Assembly (NCBI RefSeq): GCF_028583425.1
Contig: NC_072793.1
Location: 100,239,689 to 100,303,688, forward strand
Length of the DNA: 64,000 nucleotides
DNA from: Eublepharis macularius
Lineage: Eukaryota > Chordata > Lepidosauria > Squamata > Eublepharidae
Direction: 5' to 3'
Shown piece after piece: positions 24,401 through 34,589 of the stretch; the first letter of the stretch is position 1, and each line of letters opens with the position of its first letter. A program made the position numbers and the translations under genes. The notes under the pieces are model-generated. The model did no database searches. It had not been told where the DNA came from and saw only the letters and a list, made by a program, of their open reading frames with translations.

Positions 24401-26276
24401 GTGTTTTGCTAGCCTGCAAAGAAATATTTATTGATCTTCAGTTGTTGAAAAGAAATGGAGGTTTCAAATGTTTAATGCTGAAGAGCCTGTTGTCTTGCCA
24501 CGGGAGCCTTGATACCATGATAGGAGTGGGTAAAATTCTTATTCCTAGTGTTGAATTTTTCATTTATTTCATTGTGTTAATGTGAATATTAGTTTCCAAA
24601 TTACAGTGTGAAAGAGCTGCTTTCTAGGAAACTGGCATTGGGCTATTGGGATTTATATCACACAAAACTTTAGAATTGTAAACAAATACTCCAACTCTGA
24701 CCTACTGTTCTTTGATAACTCTTATTTATCTTGTTTAAGGTCACTACTCATTGCATTTTGATGCCTTTCATCATCACCTTAATGATACTCCCCCAGCACT
24801 GCCTGCACGGACACTTCGCAAGGTAAAATGATCTCTCAGACTGCAAAGCCATCAACCTAAATCAATCTAATTTAATACCTGGCAAGAAGCAAGTCTGTGA
24901 GATTCCCATGTGCTTTATACTGATTTGATTCATTATTTGTCCTGAGAGATTAACATGAAACTCTCCTGTTGCTTAGATTAGAAATTGAAGGCATAATTGC
25001 TATCTCCTAGACTTTCATGACAGTTCTAACCTACAGCTTCCAAAGTAATTAGTCCTTAAAATTAGAGCAAATTGAAAGTTTACCAATTAATGTAAGGACA
25101 CAATATTTTTAAAATGTAGGTGGAATAAGGAAAAGTAAAGCAGAAATCAAGAAAAAGATTAAACTCACTGGATGCTTTTGTTTACTGATACAAAAATGTC
25201 ATTTTTGATGATATTAAGATGATCATTCCTTAAAATCATTTTGCATATTACAAAATTCCTTGAGTGCACCTAAGATATCACTTTAGATCTAAGCCATTAA
25301 ACTTAAGGTCCTGACTTCTTTACATTTTCTTTCTGCATAACTAAACAGCTGCAGCTCAGGCAAACTGGGAAGATGCTGGGGTGGGAGTAAATCAGAACTG
25401 ACTTGCATAAATGGAAGCAGCTGTAAAAGAGAGGAAACATTATGAAGCCTGTGCTTTGCTATTTCAAAAAAAGCAGTGTTCTGAGATGTTGATTCTATGT
25501 CATTAATACAAAACATGGCTGAATAGGTTCAGTACTTAAAACATTCTGCTATATTATGTCTCATTCATTGACATTGGACATCAGCCTTACTACTAGCCTT
25601 TACCACAGAAGTCTTAGCTAGATACTGAAGATGGTATCACACTGCCCTCACAAACAGGTATTTGTTTGGGGGTGCTTTCACAAAAATCTGTATGTATGGA
25701 AGTATAGAAACATTTCTATTTTGTCATGTATTTTGACATGTATTTATGTATATATTTTCTATTTAATAGTCACCTCTTCATCCAATCCCTGCATCACCCA
25801 CAAGTCCCCAGTCTGGCCTGGATGGAAGCAACTCCACCCTTTCAGGCAGTGCCAGTAGTGGAGTGTCCTCATTGAGTGAAAGTAACTTTGGGCACTCATC
25901 TGAGCCCCCTCCACGAACAGACACGATGGATTCTGTCCCTAGCCAGGCCTGGAATACTGATGAAGACCTAGAGACATCCTATCTCCCAGTCAGGTACAGT
26001 CTCTCAGAACCTGATGTTCTAGAAACTCTTAAATCCCAGCCATGCCGAAGTCACTCTGCTCCGTCTGGAGTCATTCCTCAGGACACTATGGACCCTCCAG
26101 CTCTTCCCCCTAAACCATATCACTCTCGCCTCCCAAATATGGAGAATGAGGAGGTAATGAGAATGGAAGAGGAAGAAAAACACCGAGCACTGCATCGCAA
26201 AATCTCCCAGCCAGCTGGTGGTGCAAAAGAAGAACAGGCCAGAGTAGCATGGGAACATGGCATCAGTGAGCAGTAG
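9347..26276 (+). CDS. DOCK3: DOCK3, C-terminal coding part (5' part lies outside the window)
   Basis: Dedicator of cytokinesis 3 (MOCA) is a neuronal guanine-nucleotide exchange factor that activates Rac1 at membranes to drive actin remodelling and axon growth. Only the proline- and serine-rich tail downstream of the DHR-2 catalytic domain is here. Exons seen: 9347-9465, 18863-18950, (24060-24182, probably optional), 24740-24822 and 25770-26276. All have AG/GT borders and phases that chain into one frame ending at TAG 26274-26276. The peptide contains HRDRPSSAMYPAA, KPCSDPNLSVAEK, HYSLHFDAFHHH, SPLHPIPASPTSPQS and PALPPKPYH, which I recognise from memory as the vertebrate DOCK3 tail. The PxxP-rich stretch near the end is of the SH3-ligand kind known in DOCK-family tails. 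The downstream neighbours MANF and RBM15B match the conserved order. The catalytic domains are off the left edge. Identity is very likely; the isoform structure is inferred. Confidence 0.93.
9636..9800 (-). repeat. L2/SINE-like 3' tail fragment
   Basis: 'gttatcctgcctgttagcc' followed by 'acaacttacaaaaaacaat' and A/T-rich 'aataaaacatt' words resembles the reverse complement of an L2 or tRNA-SINE tail. Diverged. Confidence 0.35.
10085..10480. repeat. SINE tail fragment abutting a MITE fragment
   Basis: 10085-10155 ('atataccacccttctggac', 'cactcagagtggtttac') matches the tail of the SINE at 58626-58871. From 10158, 'cagggctggtgctacc' begins sequence like the 'gggctggtgcc...cctagggcg' MITEs of vertebrates. 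Its far end is unclear. Confidence 0.45.
12226..12711 (-). repeat. 3' LTR (left copy)
   Basis: Left copy of the direct repeat. The shared block runs from 'tgtaacttctcttttcatgg' to 'acagaagtttttct'. It shows poly-T/poly-A length differences from the right copy. Confidence 0.8.
12639..13322 (-). mobile_element. Aspartic protease region of the LTR fossil
   Basis: It contains the retropepsin signature CLIDTGSQVTYV, followed by a YLGYVVLEL flap-like region and an AIVGTNV segment typical of the second half of Ty3/Gypsy proteases. It then has a VPAGGSCTVTGML segment of the type that follows protease in vertebrate Gypsy elements. The end of the frame runs into the repeated block. Confidence 0.8.
13255..14439 (-). 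mobile_element. Gag-like reading frame of the LTR fossil
   Basis: About 394 residues, starting only about 5 bp after the primer-binding-site-like sequence. Its central part (FSGVTPKPIGKIDYSVWRV, then a helical region with AYQHTKEAPSEYLNHLHAL and LRIKE) resembles the capsid region of Ty3/Gypsy Gag and the domesticated PNMA family. An N-terminal segment with WRIGRECWKHKLHGKWE-like text could be RNA-binding. No CCHC knuckle was recognised. As part of an LTR-flanked element this is a fossil, not a host PNMA gene. Confidence 0.75.
14459..14959 (-). repeat. 5' LTR (right copy)
   Basis: Right copy of the same block, adjoining the primer-binding-site-like sequence. It carries a short extra segment ('gcacctgctgtttg') absent from the left copy. 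Confidence 0.8.
15010..15705 (+). pseudogene. hAT-family transposase remnant (DUF4371 / ZMYM1-like)
   Basis: Translated fragments read like the N-terminal and central part of hAT transposases with a TTF-type zinc finger: HLENYQTWRELEF, then EEQYWQKILEHLIV, then an SAKYYS...ILDCT segment around 15545-15580, then VMIKEHFLGFVPLK at 15661-15702. The family's DUF4371 domain has the same order. The pieces are in different frames and end abruptly where a MITE begins. This is a dead DNA transposon in a DOCK3 intron, with no sign of host use. Confidence 0.75.
15706..16272. mobile_element. hAT-like MITE with internal tandem repeat
   Basis: It starts where the transposase remnant stops and ends in 'gttcgtgcccatgtctaatc', resembling the 'gtgcacatcccta' termini of hAT MITEs. 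It contains three tandem units (15721-15963) and GTTCG-rich sequence. The left end is uncertain. Confidence 0.5.
15721..15963. repeat. Tandem repeat, about 82-bp unit, 3 copies
   Basis: Units begin with 'tgtcctctga' at 15721, 15804 and 15885. Each contains 'ccagtttcagag', 'gatccatgg' and 'tctccccctt'. Units differ at a handful of positions. Confidence 0.92.
16275..18605 (+). pseudogene. L1-clade LINE, 5'-truncated ORF2 remnant
   Basis: It begins inside the reverse transcriptase (QSGFIPERDITDNI), then IEKAFDSFE, TRQGCPLSPLIFSLALEP and an intact FADDMLLYIS catalytic motif. It continues to 17585, then after a broken stretch from 17683 to 18315. There it shows TLRWYITPKKL and the L1 C-terminal Cys/His knuckle CWEKCGNIGTYAHCLWQCP. 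It ends in 'aataaaaaattataaag'. At least two disruptions separate frames (near 16405-16431 and 17585-17683). It is very AT-rich and diverged from the L1 at 39946, so it is a different and probably older L1 lineage. Confidence 0.88.
18863..18950 (+). CDS. DOCK3: DOCK3 coding exon (B)
   Basis: 88 bp between 'tttttctag' and 'gtatta'. It encodes HPNFQRALLQQVIGPCKPC through SVAEK and ends with one base of a Gly codon (phase 1), which either the optional exon at 24060 (read as Ala) or the exon at 24740 can complete. Confidence 0.94.
22138..22372 (-). repeat. tRNA-derived SINE (MIR/CORE-like)
   Basis: Read on the minus strand: a tRNA-like head with 'ggtatagtagttagactgac' (A box region) and 'ggttcaattccctgc' (B box), then a core with 'cctcacaaggttgatgtgagg', then a tail 'gggtataaattctgcaaata'. 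Moderately diverged. Confidence 0.75.
23100..23705 (+). pseudogene. L2/CR1-group LINE 3' end remnant
   Basis: 'ttcccactggtacaaaatgc' with 'aggggccagaatgcgaac' corresponds to the L2 ORF2 C-terminal LVQNAGARM-like coding motif. Further on, 'ctctgcaattctcctaggaa' and 'acttgaagacatttttgttc' match the L2 C-terminal region. It ends with the 'gacattttataaataaat' type of L2 tail. Many frame breaks. Confidence 0.65.
24060..24182 (+). CDS. DOCK3: Probable alternative (cassette) DOCK3 exon
   Basis: 123 bp (41 codons) between a pyrimidine-rich 'catccttcag' acceptor and 'gtaagg' donor. It is open in the frame set by exon B and has equal phases at both ends (1-1), so it can be included or skipped without changing the downstream frame. 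It encodes APSSWSLDSGTREALPFL and ends APPVPPRSLTH, a proline-rich peptide with a PPVPPR SH3-ligand-like motif. The canonical mammalian DOCK3 I remember joins VAEKG directly to HYSLHFD, hence the cassette interpretation. Transcript support is not available here. Confidence 0.65.
24740..24822 (+). CDS. DOCK3: DOCK3 coding exon (C)
   Basis: 83 bp between 'cttgtttaag' and 'gtaaaa'. It encodes HYSLHFDAFHHHLNDTPPA through RTLRK, after two bases completing a Gly codon. It ends in phase 0. Confidence 0.93.
25770..26276 (+). CDS. DOCK3: DOCK3 terminal coding exon (D)
   Basis: Acceptor 'tatttaatag'. Open for 168 codons to TAG. It includes SPLHPIPASPTSPQS, a Ser-rich block (TLSGSASSGVSSLSES), PRTDTMDSVPSQAW, the Pro motif PALPPKPYHSRLP and C-terminal KEEQARVAWEHGISEQ. 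The Ser/Pro-rich part has several possible proline-directed phosphorylation sites. Confidence 0.95.
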   Translation, partial: SPLHPIPASPTSPQSGLDGSNSTLSGSASSGVSSLSESNFGHSSEPPPRTDTMDSVPSQAWNTDEDLETSYLPVRYSLSEPDVLETLKSQPCRSHSAPSGVIPQDTMDPPALPPKPYHSRLPNMENEEVMRMEEEEKHRALHRKISQPAGGAKEEQARVAWEHGISEQ

Positions 26277-29200
26277 GCAAAACTATGCGAGAGGACAGTT
26301 TGCATGATCATTTCAGCTCTAAGGAATCAGAAAAGAGAAGCATAAGTCTTCAGAAAAGGGGGGAAAGTTGAACTCATTTATTTTCTGCTGCTGTGAGTTA
26401 ATGTCTGGAGCCAGAGACTGGGCCAGCCATGTGCAGTTGCTGCTTTCCTTTTTATTTAATTTTATACTTTTCAGATTTTTAGTGGTTTGGGGTTTTGTCT
26501 ATTTTTTGCAGTGGGTGCTTCATTCCTTCTACAAGTGATCAGAATGCAGGATGTATATAATATTAGCTGTGGACACTTGGAGAAATGAAGAAGGATTAGA
26601 ATTTTGAGGGGGGATGTGGCATGGAATTTTTATAAGCTTTTCTCCTAGTTTTGAGATGCGCACAAGCTGAAGCAGTTGCACTAAAGATGTGTTTCTTTGC
26701 TGTAACAAGTGATTGCTCATTTTGAATTCAGGGATTCTATGGAGTGTCACTGGAAGGTGCACAGTAAGAAGGCACTGAAATTTGCTTAAGAAAAAACTAG
26801 ATCTTCCAGGTTTGTGGGCCTATAAACTTTATAATGATCTCCCTGCATTGGCTCAGGTGTGCTCAAGCAATCTAACCAGAGCTAACTAGCTTCTGTGTTG
26901 ATTTTAAGGCAACATTTCAGACGAACATTTGCTGACATAAACTATTTGATTTCTTGTTTTTTTCCATTATCACTTCCATCTGTATTAACCAATACTACAG
27001 TTTACATAATCATGGTTCCTGTATAGCACAGTGTTGGCCTTTCTGTGCTGAAGCCTAGATAGGATGCTATCTATGCCATTTTTTTCCAGTTCAGGAGATG
27101 ATAATCATTTATGCTGGAGCTGCTAAGTAGTAGAACTAAAATGGGAAGATTTGAGCACACATCTGTCTGTTAGTTCAAGGCTGATTTATCTGTATAATCA
27201 AAACCAATATTCAATTAGTACCATTTGTTACTCTATACTGTCCTATATACTCAAAGCTTCTCATCACTCCTGGACAACAGAGCTTCCTTCTGTTACAGTG
27301 TCATAGAGACACCATAACTTTCAAGGAATGTCCATGACACTCCAGTGTGGAAATTGAGATTTTAAGAATTGCCATTTGAAAAGAAAAAAAATCTATTTTG
27401 CTTCTTTTTATTAAAAGGTCCTGAAATGTTTACAATGAAGAAGGTTAAGGGTGGGAAAAGGTACAGGTATATAAAATCATGATTGAATGTGTAAGAAAGG
27501 AACTATTGTATTTACATACAGGAACTAGATGGTAACCAATTAATAGCCATAATTATATATTTTAATCAAAATAACTACTGAAAATTGATCTATGAAGCCA
27601 ACTGCCATGGGCTATGGGGATCCTAGCAATGTAAGTTGAAAGGAGATTAGAAAGCCTGTGAAGAAAAGATATATTAATATATATTATCAGGGTGATATAG
27701 GTTAGTAGATTAAAGATTAATAATGTAAGATAAGAAAAAGAAAATTTCTTTTTGAAAGTTGAAGGAAGTGAAGCAGAAGGACTTTTAGGCAGTGTTTCCA
27801 TATTCCCATTTCATTCCAACCAACAGCTTCAGACATTTAAGAAATAGTTGTACAAGATGCCATTTTGTTTATTTTTCCTCTGACTGCTTAAAAAAAAAGA
27901 TGCTCTCAATATGGTACCAAACTCAAAAGCACATTATGAAACTTTATACTGAAATAGAAATGGGAAGACGCAGTAGGAAAAGGACTGACCTAGTTTCCAA
28001 AACCGCCAGTGACAGGAATAGAAATAGAACCTAGGAGTCTTAGTTTCCCTACTTAATCATCACCATATATATTCTAAACACAAATATTTGTCCTAAATAA
28101 ATAAAGATTTCTCATTGTTTGATTGAAGCTGCTGCTGTCTGTGGTATGCTTTTCAGATCTTATCTGTGTTGGGTTTTTTTCCCCCTTCAAACTGGTTCTA
28201 GATGGGAAAAGGCATTTGCATTTACTGGTCTTGCCCACACACATTTCTCCCACTAGAAGGGGTAGCTTTCCAATGCCACATGAAACATCTCCTGCCAAGC
28301 ACAATTTAAATAAGTAGAACCATAACTAAGGTTATTTCTGTGTGTAGCAGGCATACTTCAGGTTAATGTTAAATTGTCAAACATTCAGTTAGCATAAATG
28401 TTACCCATATAAAGCTCCTGGAAGATATTTAAGGCATTAGTTATTCTAAAGTCTGAGATATTGGCAGCAGAATATATTTATTTCAAAGTAAGTCTTCTGA
28501 GAGTTACAGAATTCATTTCTACACAGTGCCTTGTGCATTGTTTTAGTGGCTTTTAAAAAAGGGGCTGTGTGTGTGCATATGCACGCGCAAATGACAAGAT
28601 TTTCAGTATTTCATCTGATGAGTGTGGAATTGATCATCATACAAATCATGAGCCACTTCATATAGTGTAAATAATATCCTGGGGATGCGTACAGAATTCC
28701 AGTGCTAAAATGGGTGTCCTCTACTGTATTACTAAAATTGCTTTTTAGATTTTCAGATGTTACCAGCACGTGTACAATTGCATGAGGTTTGTGCTCTCAG
28801 GCTTTGAAAAGCATAGTTATATCTTCTTTGGACACAGCAAAATGAAAAACAGTTGTTTTAGGTACTTGGATAGCACACATAATCATGGTGCCTTGGGAAA
28901 AGATTTTAAAATGTTCCAAAATATATGTTGTCTTTGCCCTTAGTCAAGAAGGAAGGGTCAAAGATGGAGGAAGGAAAAACAACAAAGCAAGATCATCCCA
29001 TTCAGCATTGGATTATAACTGATTTTTTTCACAATAGTAAGAATGCAAGGATCTCTTCACTAATGAACAGGCTTCCCCCACCCCCCACTTATTTCTCTCT
29101 ATAAAAGAGGACTAGACAGTGCAATCCTAAGAAGAGTTACTCCCATCTAAGCCCATTGAAATCAATGGGCTTAGATGGGAGTAACTCTGTTTAGGATTAC

Positions 29201-29680
29201 ATTGTAAGTCATATCCTACCCGAGGAAGAATGAGACCACAGGAAATTTGGGAAGGGAAATCATATTGCTTAAATTTCTTTCCCATCATGCTTCTGTGTAA
29301 ATATCCCACTTGAATGCTGTGTATCTGTACAGAGAATTGAGCAAAAAATGTATAGATCGTGATGTCTGACTGGTACTCTGCCCTGTAAATGTGTTTTTAA
29401 TCTCTGGCAATCTGTTACTATTTTAGAAACAAAAAACTCCCCATTCTCTTTTGTGTATTTATGTTCAGAAAACCTATATTAACTATAAGGAATAGTAAAT
29501 TTAAAAGGAAAAAATTTGTACCAGTCCTAAAGATATTTCATTGTATATATTGTGATAGCATGTTTCTTGAATCAAAAAAATAAGTGGTGTGGAGTTTAGG
29601 TGTAAATATCTGCTGTTTTGTTTGGGGATTTTTTTCCTTTCCCTACCCATTCACTCAACTCCTGTGATGTGGAATTAAAG
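26277..29680 (+). other. DOCK3 3' UTR (extent inferred)
   Basis: AT-rich, repeat-poor sequence after the stop. Candidate poly(A) signals: AATAAA words at about 28097-28108 ('cctaaataaataaag') and ATTAAA at about 29673. The relatively clean sequence up to about 29.7 kb is consistent with a long neuronal 3' UTR. Which site is used cannot be told without transcripts. Confidence 0.5.
29117..29204. mobile_element. Short hairpin MITE
   Basis: Ends 'cagtgcaatcctaa' and 'ttaggattacattg'. Inside is a perfect inverted repeat with arms of 26 bp around an AA spacer (centre about 29160; 'gagttactcccatctaagcc' and its complement). This well-known amniote foldback family lies in the probable DOCK3 3' UTR. 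Confidence 0.75.
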
Positions 29681-32600
29681 ATTAATACCTAATATTAATG
29701 AAATGAGTGGGTATGCTCTCTTAAGTACCAATTACATATTTATTCAAATGCCCCAATGCATCTTACAAATTCCACAAGCAAAATAGATGCACTTTTTTCC
29801 TGTTGACCTCAGTCTCCCTTTGCTATGTAGTTTATATCAAATGAAGTTACACAGCAGGGAGTTGTTTGGTGGGAAACTATTGAAGAACCAGGAAAATATG
29901 ACAGCTGCTTGCGTTCTTTACACAGGAAAATGTATCTGATCATATTCTTGACCTTGTTTACTCAGCAGTGTTCACCCATGCAAAGAAATGCTGTCCCCAA
30001 GATTTGTATCATTTTCAGTTTTTACCTGTTTTCACCAGTAATCCCTAGAGGGAGGGAGAAAGCTTATTGCAAGGGGGGAAAGGCTGCCAGTTCAGTGCTG
30101 ACTGGAACATGTTTGATCCATACAATTGAGAGAGAGGTAGAATAAGCCTTCTCTTGGTGAAATTAGGGCCTTTATCAGAACATTTTTAATGGATTCTCAG
30201 TATCTTGTTTTTGTCATGCTATAGTACTCTGTAGGGATCAATTGCCAATATGATTCTAGGCTAATTGAAGCAGCCTGGCCATTCCCCCATCTGCTTTCCC
30301 ATCGTTTCCTAAGTCTGTTCTGCTCTTTTACTTTCCTCAGCCCAGAACTGTGCTCGGCACCTAAACTCACCATATGATTCATTTCCAACGGCCAAGGAAG
30401 CAGCTTCTAGAGATGTGATTTTGGTGTCTGCAGCATTTTTACTACCCATGCCAGAGCAGGATATCCAATGAATAGGTGATAGAAATCAGAACTTAAGAGT
30501 TCCCTATCATACTCATAGAGAATTGTTCAGTATGTATGGAGAATTATGATAGATAATTGCAGTTTCACTAAATGACACAGAAAGCACAGCAGGTGAAAAA
30601 TAGCATTGCTTATTACAATTACCTTTCAAGCCACTTAGAATGAATGATGATTTCGGATGGAACACAAGTACAACATCTCAAACAAAGGGCAATATGTTGG
30701 CATAATATTGGATTCATTTGTGCCTGAGCATTTTACTTTTCATTAAGCTTTACTGGAAAAAATCTGTGTGGAGAGAGAAGAGCACATTAGGATGAGAGAC
30801 CACATATATATCTCTAATCATTCACTAGCCTTACTAAGAGCTCTTGGGGAAGTTACACACTCTCAGTTTAACCTAATTGAAGTTTGTGAGGTCCTTTCCA
30901 GACAATCACTGAATTGAACAGTAAGTGTGCAGTAGGTTAATTGCAGAGTACTAAGTATCTTTTCCTCTATTCACATATTTTTAGTATGGAAATCATGTTT
31001 CCACAGCACAAGCACAACAATCTTTTGTGGCTGAGAAAATGTTACTAGACATATATGTACAAATCTCGAAATACAGCACTGGTGCTATGTGGAGTGTGCT
31101 TGTACAAGTATCATAAGCACTTACTGGACAGTGTCTGTGATGTTAGTGGTGATAAATAACTCCCCATTCATGGCTGTACCATTCTGTAACCTTTTAAAGG
31201 TTTTTTTAACCTCAGCAGAGGTTGAGCACTCCTCTTCTGAACTGCTCAAACACAAGTGGATTCATGAAGCCCTTTAAAAACAAAAAAACATGTTTATTTT
31301 TGTCCTTATTTATTTCAGCACTGATTATCAGAATAGATACACTGTTGCTTATTACTGATGTTAATACTGTCTTGATGCTGTTGAATGTATAGATAATTTG
31401 ATCATATATTACTGTAATTGTGTTAATGTTACTGATTAATAAAAAGATAAAAAGGGATAGCAAGTACAAGTAGGACTCTGCCTCCCCTAAGCAATGCCCA
31501 ACCCCTTTGTGAACTTTTTCTTTTCTTTTTAATGTTTTTCTTTTTGTGCTGAATTCTTGGAGATTGTTACCCATCCCTCCAGGCGAGGACTTATATCTCC
31601 TGTAAAGCAGTAGAAGAATGGCTATGCTACCCCTCCACACTTGCAGCATGGTTTTTTTTGTCTAGAAAAGCCAAGTAATAAAAATTATGGAACATTGTAA
31701 ATTACTTTTATTATTACTGTAATTTTTGTAATACAGATCACTGATTCAGCAATCACAACACGTGGAGGTATTGTGTGCAGGTGCAACAGCAGAAATGGGA
31801 AAACTCCCCCCCCCCCCACACACACGCACACACAGTTTTTGCATGGGGGGAAATGCTTGGGAGAAAGGCAAGAGCTCTCACTCCCCCAGTGACAGCTTTC
31901 TGAGCCCATTTGGGCTCTCCTTTTTTATGCAAGCCATCACTCAGAGCTACTGTGTGTCTGCACAGAGCCCAGGTTGGCTCCATGCCAAACTCATGAATGA
32001 AGTAAATTTAGTGTGACCCCTTATGACTACCCATCCTAAGTTACGACAGTAGAATAAGAAATTAATCTGAATGAAGACCAATCAGGCCTTTTCTTCAGTG
32101 TTTAATAAAGGAGTTTTTTTAATGCTTGGGGTGCATTATCTCATGCATTTCCAATGTATAAACTGACGATTAAAAATTACTTAGCAAAATGAGTGAAATA
32201 TAGAATTAATGAAATACAGAAACTAATCTTTAAAAGAATAGAGACCAAATTCACTCTCTGGTCTACATAAAATAAGCAGTGGCAATTTCTCAGGAACTAC
32301 AAAAAGTAGCACTGGTAGATACTGGCATTAAAGAAACAGGTCTTGGTTTAAAAACATGACTGCAAGATAGCTAGTCCAGTCCTCATCATATTTGATGGAG
32401 GGGTTTCAAAGCTATGAATTCTGAGTCCTCATCTATACATTCCATAGCCCTCATAGCATGTTTGTTGGGGAATAACATGAAGAGTAACATGAGGAATAAC
32501 ATGAGTATCACACATGCACTAACACTTTTGTGCCTTCCAGACACACACCAGCTCTTTTCTGTTAGCTACCACAGCATGCAGAGAGAAGTGGTTTATCCTC

Positions 32601-33727
32601 TACCCCCTGCTATTTTTGTTTCCTCAGACTGCTCCTTGGAACTGTTGTTGGCTCCAATGTAATACTTATGTGTAGGCATGTAAGTAATGTGATTTTTATG
32701 ACACAGTCAATATCAGCTCCATGGGACAACTCAAGGAAACAAAAACTGGGAGGAGGGAGGCTAAAACCACTTCTCCCTGTGAGCTTTGGTCACAGACAGA
32801 CATCTGGAAGGCACAAAATTCCCTTTGCACATGTGATGCAAAGTCCTCATGTTATTCCTGAACAAAAGCAAGGACTCTGTAATGTTAGATTGAGACTTAA
32901 GAGACTGTTCTGCTGCTAGAAAATTAGGCATCTTTTGATATTGGTAAGCGTACAGAAAGAAATTATTAAAGTGCTAGATCTCAGTGGGTGGAAAATTATG
33001 TTCCCTTCTTCAAGGGTGGCAGAACCCATCTAGCTCCTGACAACATCTTCAGGCCTCTTATTACGCTGCTCCCATCACAGTGGGCTATGTGAAGTAAATT
33101 GAATGGGCACAGAAGTAGCCAGACTCAAGGAAGCTTTCTGGGGCAGAAATAAAAATGTGGGAGATGCCTAGCTATTTAAACAGAATCAGAAGCTGCTATG
33201 CAGAACCTGTCTTCAGATTTAAAAATAGTGTTGTTCCCAACTGTACTTGGTCCATAGGAGGAGGTGATGAAACTGGAGCAGGGAAAAGTGGTTTATTCTT
33301 CTACCATTTCTCATTTTGCTTCACCTGACCATTGAGGAGAAATACAAAGCTCTTTCCACCGTTCCATTAAGTTGCCTGATGAAAGTGTGTATCTGTGTGA
33401 CATTCAGGAAATACATGTCTCTGTTTACATGTGCATATAACTTTTCCCCCCAAATTGTGCCCAGTAAAATAACCATGTTTAATTACCTTTTAATTAATCA
33501 AATGTAATACATTTAATATTAAGGGACCAATTATTGGTTTTGAATCATAAGCTTCATCCTAAATAAATACATTCTCCAATTATTAGTTTATGTGCATTTT
33601 TTTCACTCTTAACAAAGATGCATCTATAGATTTGGTTGGATTACATGTTTTTCCCTATTCCTACTTTGTAACAGATCCCCATAAACAATTGGAGGGGGGT
33701 GGTGATCATCCTACTGACCAAAGTCTT
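29681..33727. other. DOCK3-MANF spacer, first part: no gene or named repeat seen
   Basis: Scattered short open frames without domain similarity, and a C-run plus (CA)n at 31805-31835. AATAAA-like words at about 31436 and 32103 could be distal DOCK3 poly(A) sites but have no other support. Confidence 0.6.
31805..31835. repeat. C-run and (CA)n microsatellite
   Basis: A run of about 12 C followed by CACACACGCACACACA. Confidence 0.9.
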
Positions 33728-33827
33728 GTGTCATTTCAGTTATTTATGTTAACAATAAGAGAAACTGAGATAAAAATGAATTATGTTAAACAAAGAAATT
33801 TTGAATTTGCAAATAAACCAGGAAGAT

Positions 33828-33992
33828 GTATTGTCGAAGGCTTTCACGGCCGGAGAACGATGGTTGTTGTGGGTTTTCCGGGCTGTATTGCCGTGGTCTT
33901 GGCATTGTAGTTCCTGACGTTTCGCCAGCAGCTGTGGCTGGCATCTTCAGAGGTGTAGCACCAAAAGACAGAGATCTCTCAGTGTCACAGTG
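33828..33992 (-). mobile_element. Penelope-like element terminal fragment
   Basis: On the minus strand it reads 'cagcccggaaaacccacaac', 'tctccggccgtgaaagcc' and 'ttcgacaatac', preceded by a CTGAAGA...GCGAAACGTCAGG block. This block is a very common lizard repeat end which I associate with PLE terminal repeats. It holds the hammerhead-like fold listed next. Confidence 0.6.
33913..33953 (-). ncRNA. Hammerhead-ribozyme-like motif (minimal, PLE type)
   Basis: Minus strand, in order: CCT (stem I), CTGAAGA core, one extra T, GCCAGC/GCTGGC helix II (perfect 6 bp) with loop CACAGCT, GAA, the palindrome ACGT (minimal helix III), C (predicted cleavage site), and AGG (stem I return). Short palindromic helix III is the known feature of PLE hammerheads that work as dimers. 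The extra base between the core and helix II departs from the textbook core. Activity is inferred only. Confidence 0.5.
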
Positions 33993-34589
33993 AACTAAAA
34001 TAATTGTTAATGGAGCTAACCAAACCCTGTGAGATTCAAAAAGGAACATGACAAGGTTGTCCACTGTGCACCCCCCACCCCGTTCATTTTAGTCCTTGAG
34101 ATATTGAATAGGGATGTAAGACAGAACGAGAGGCCTGGAAGAGTAAAGATTTTTAAAATGTCTTATAAGCTAGGAGATGACTTGGTTTTAACCTTGAAGG
34201 ATGCCTTAAAAGGGATTGAAATATTGATGGCCAAGTTGAAAGAATGTGGTGCATTAGCAGTTTTCAAAATTAATGAGCAGAAAACAAAAATGTTAACAAA
34301 AATATAAATAAAGAAAACCAATTAGAATTGATGGGGAATACAGGCTTTAAGGTTGAAAAGAAGGTAAAATATCTGAGTATTATGTTGACAAATATGAATT
34401 TTATGTTATTTCAAAATAATTGTATGATATGGAAAGAAATTTTTTAAAGATACATTAAGATGGGATAAACTTAAACTCCCTTTGTTCGGGAGGATATCTG
34501 TGATTAAGATGTGTCATGGGCCTTTAGATCTCCCTGGTTGTAAAAATCTCCCTAGTACGTAAGGAGTTACAGGGATCACTTAATACATT

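Larger units (their letters stand above)
33735..34530 (+). pseudogene. L1 ORF2 remnant split by a PLE terminal fragment
   Basis: 33735-33827 encodes KQRNFEFANKPGR, matching NQRSFEGANKPGK of the L1 at 42699. 34022-34530 resumes far downstream in ORF2: after a degraded QGCPL-like start comes FILVLEILNRDVRQ, later KLKECGALAVFKINEQKTKML, the region after the FADD motif. The interval between these parts in an intact L1 is missing and is occupied here by 33828-33992. Multiple breaks. Confidence 0.7.
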
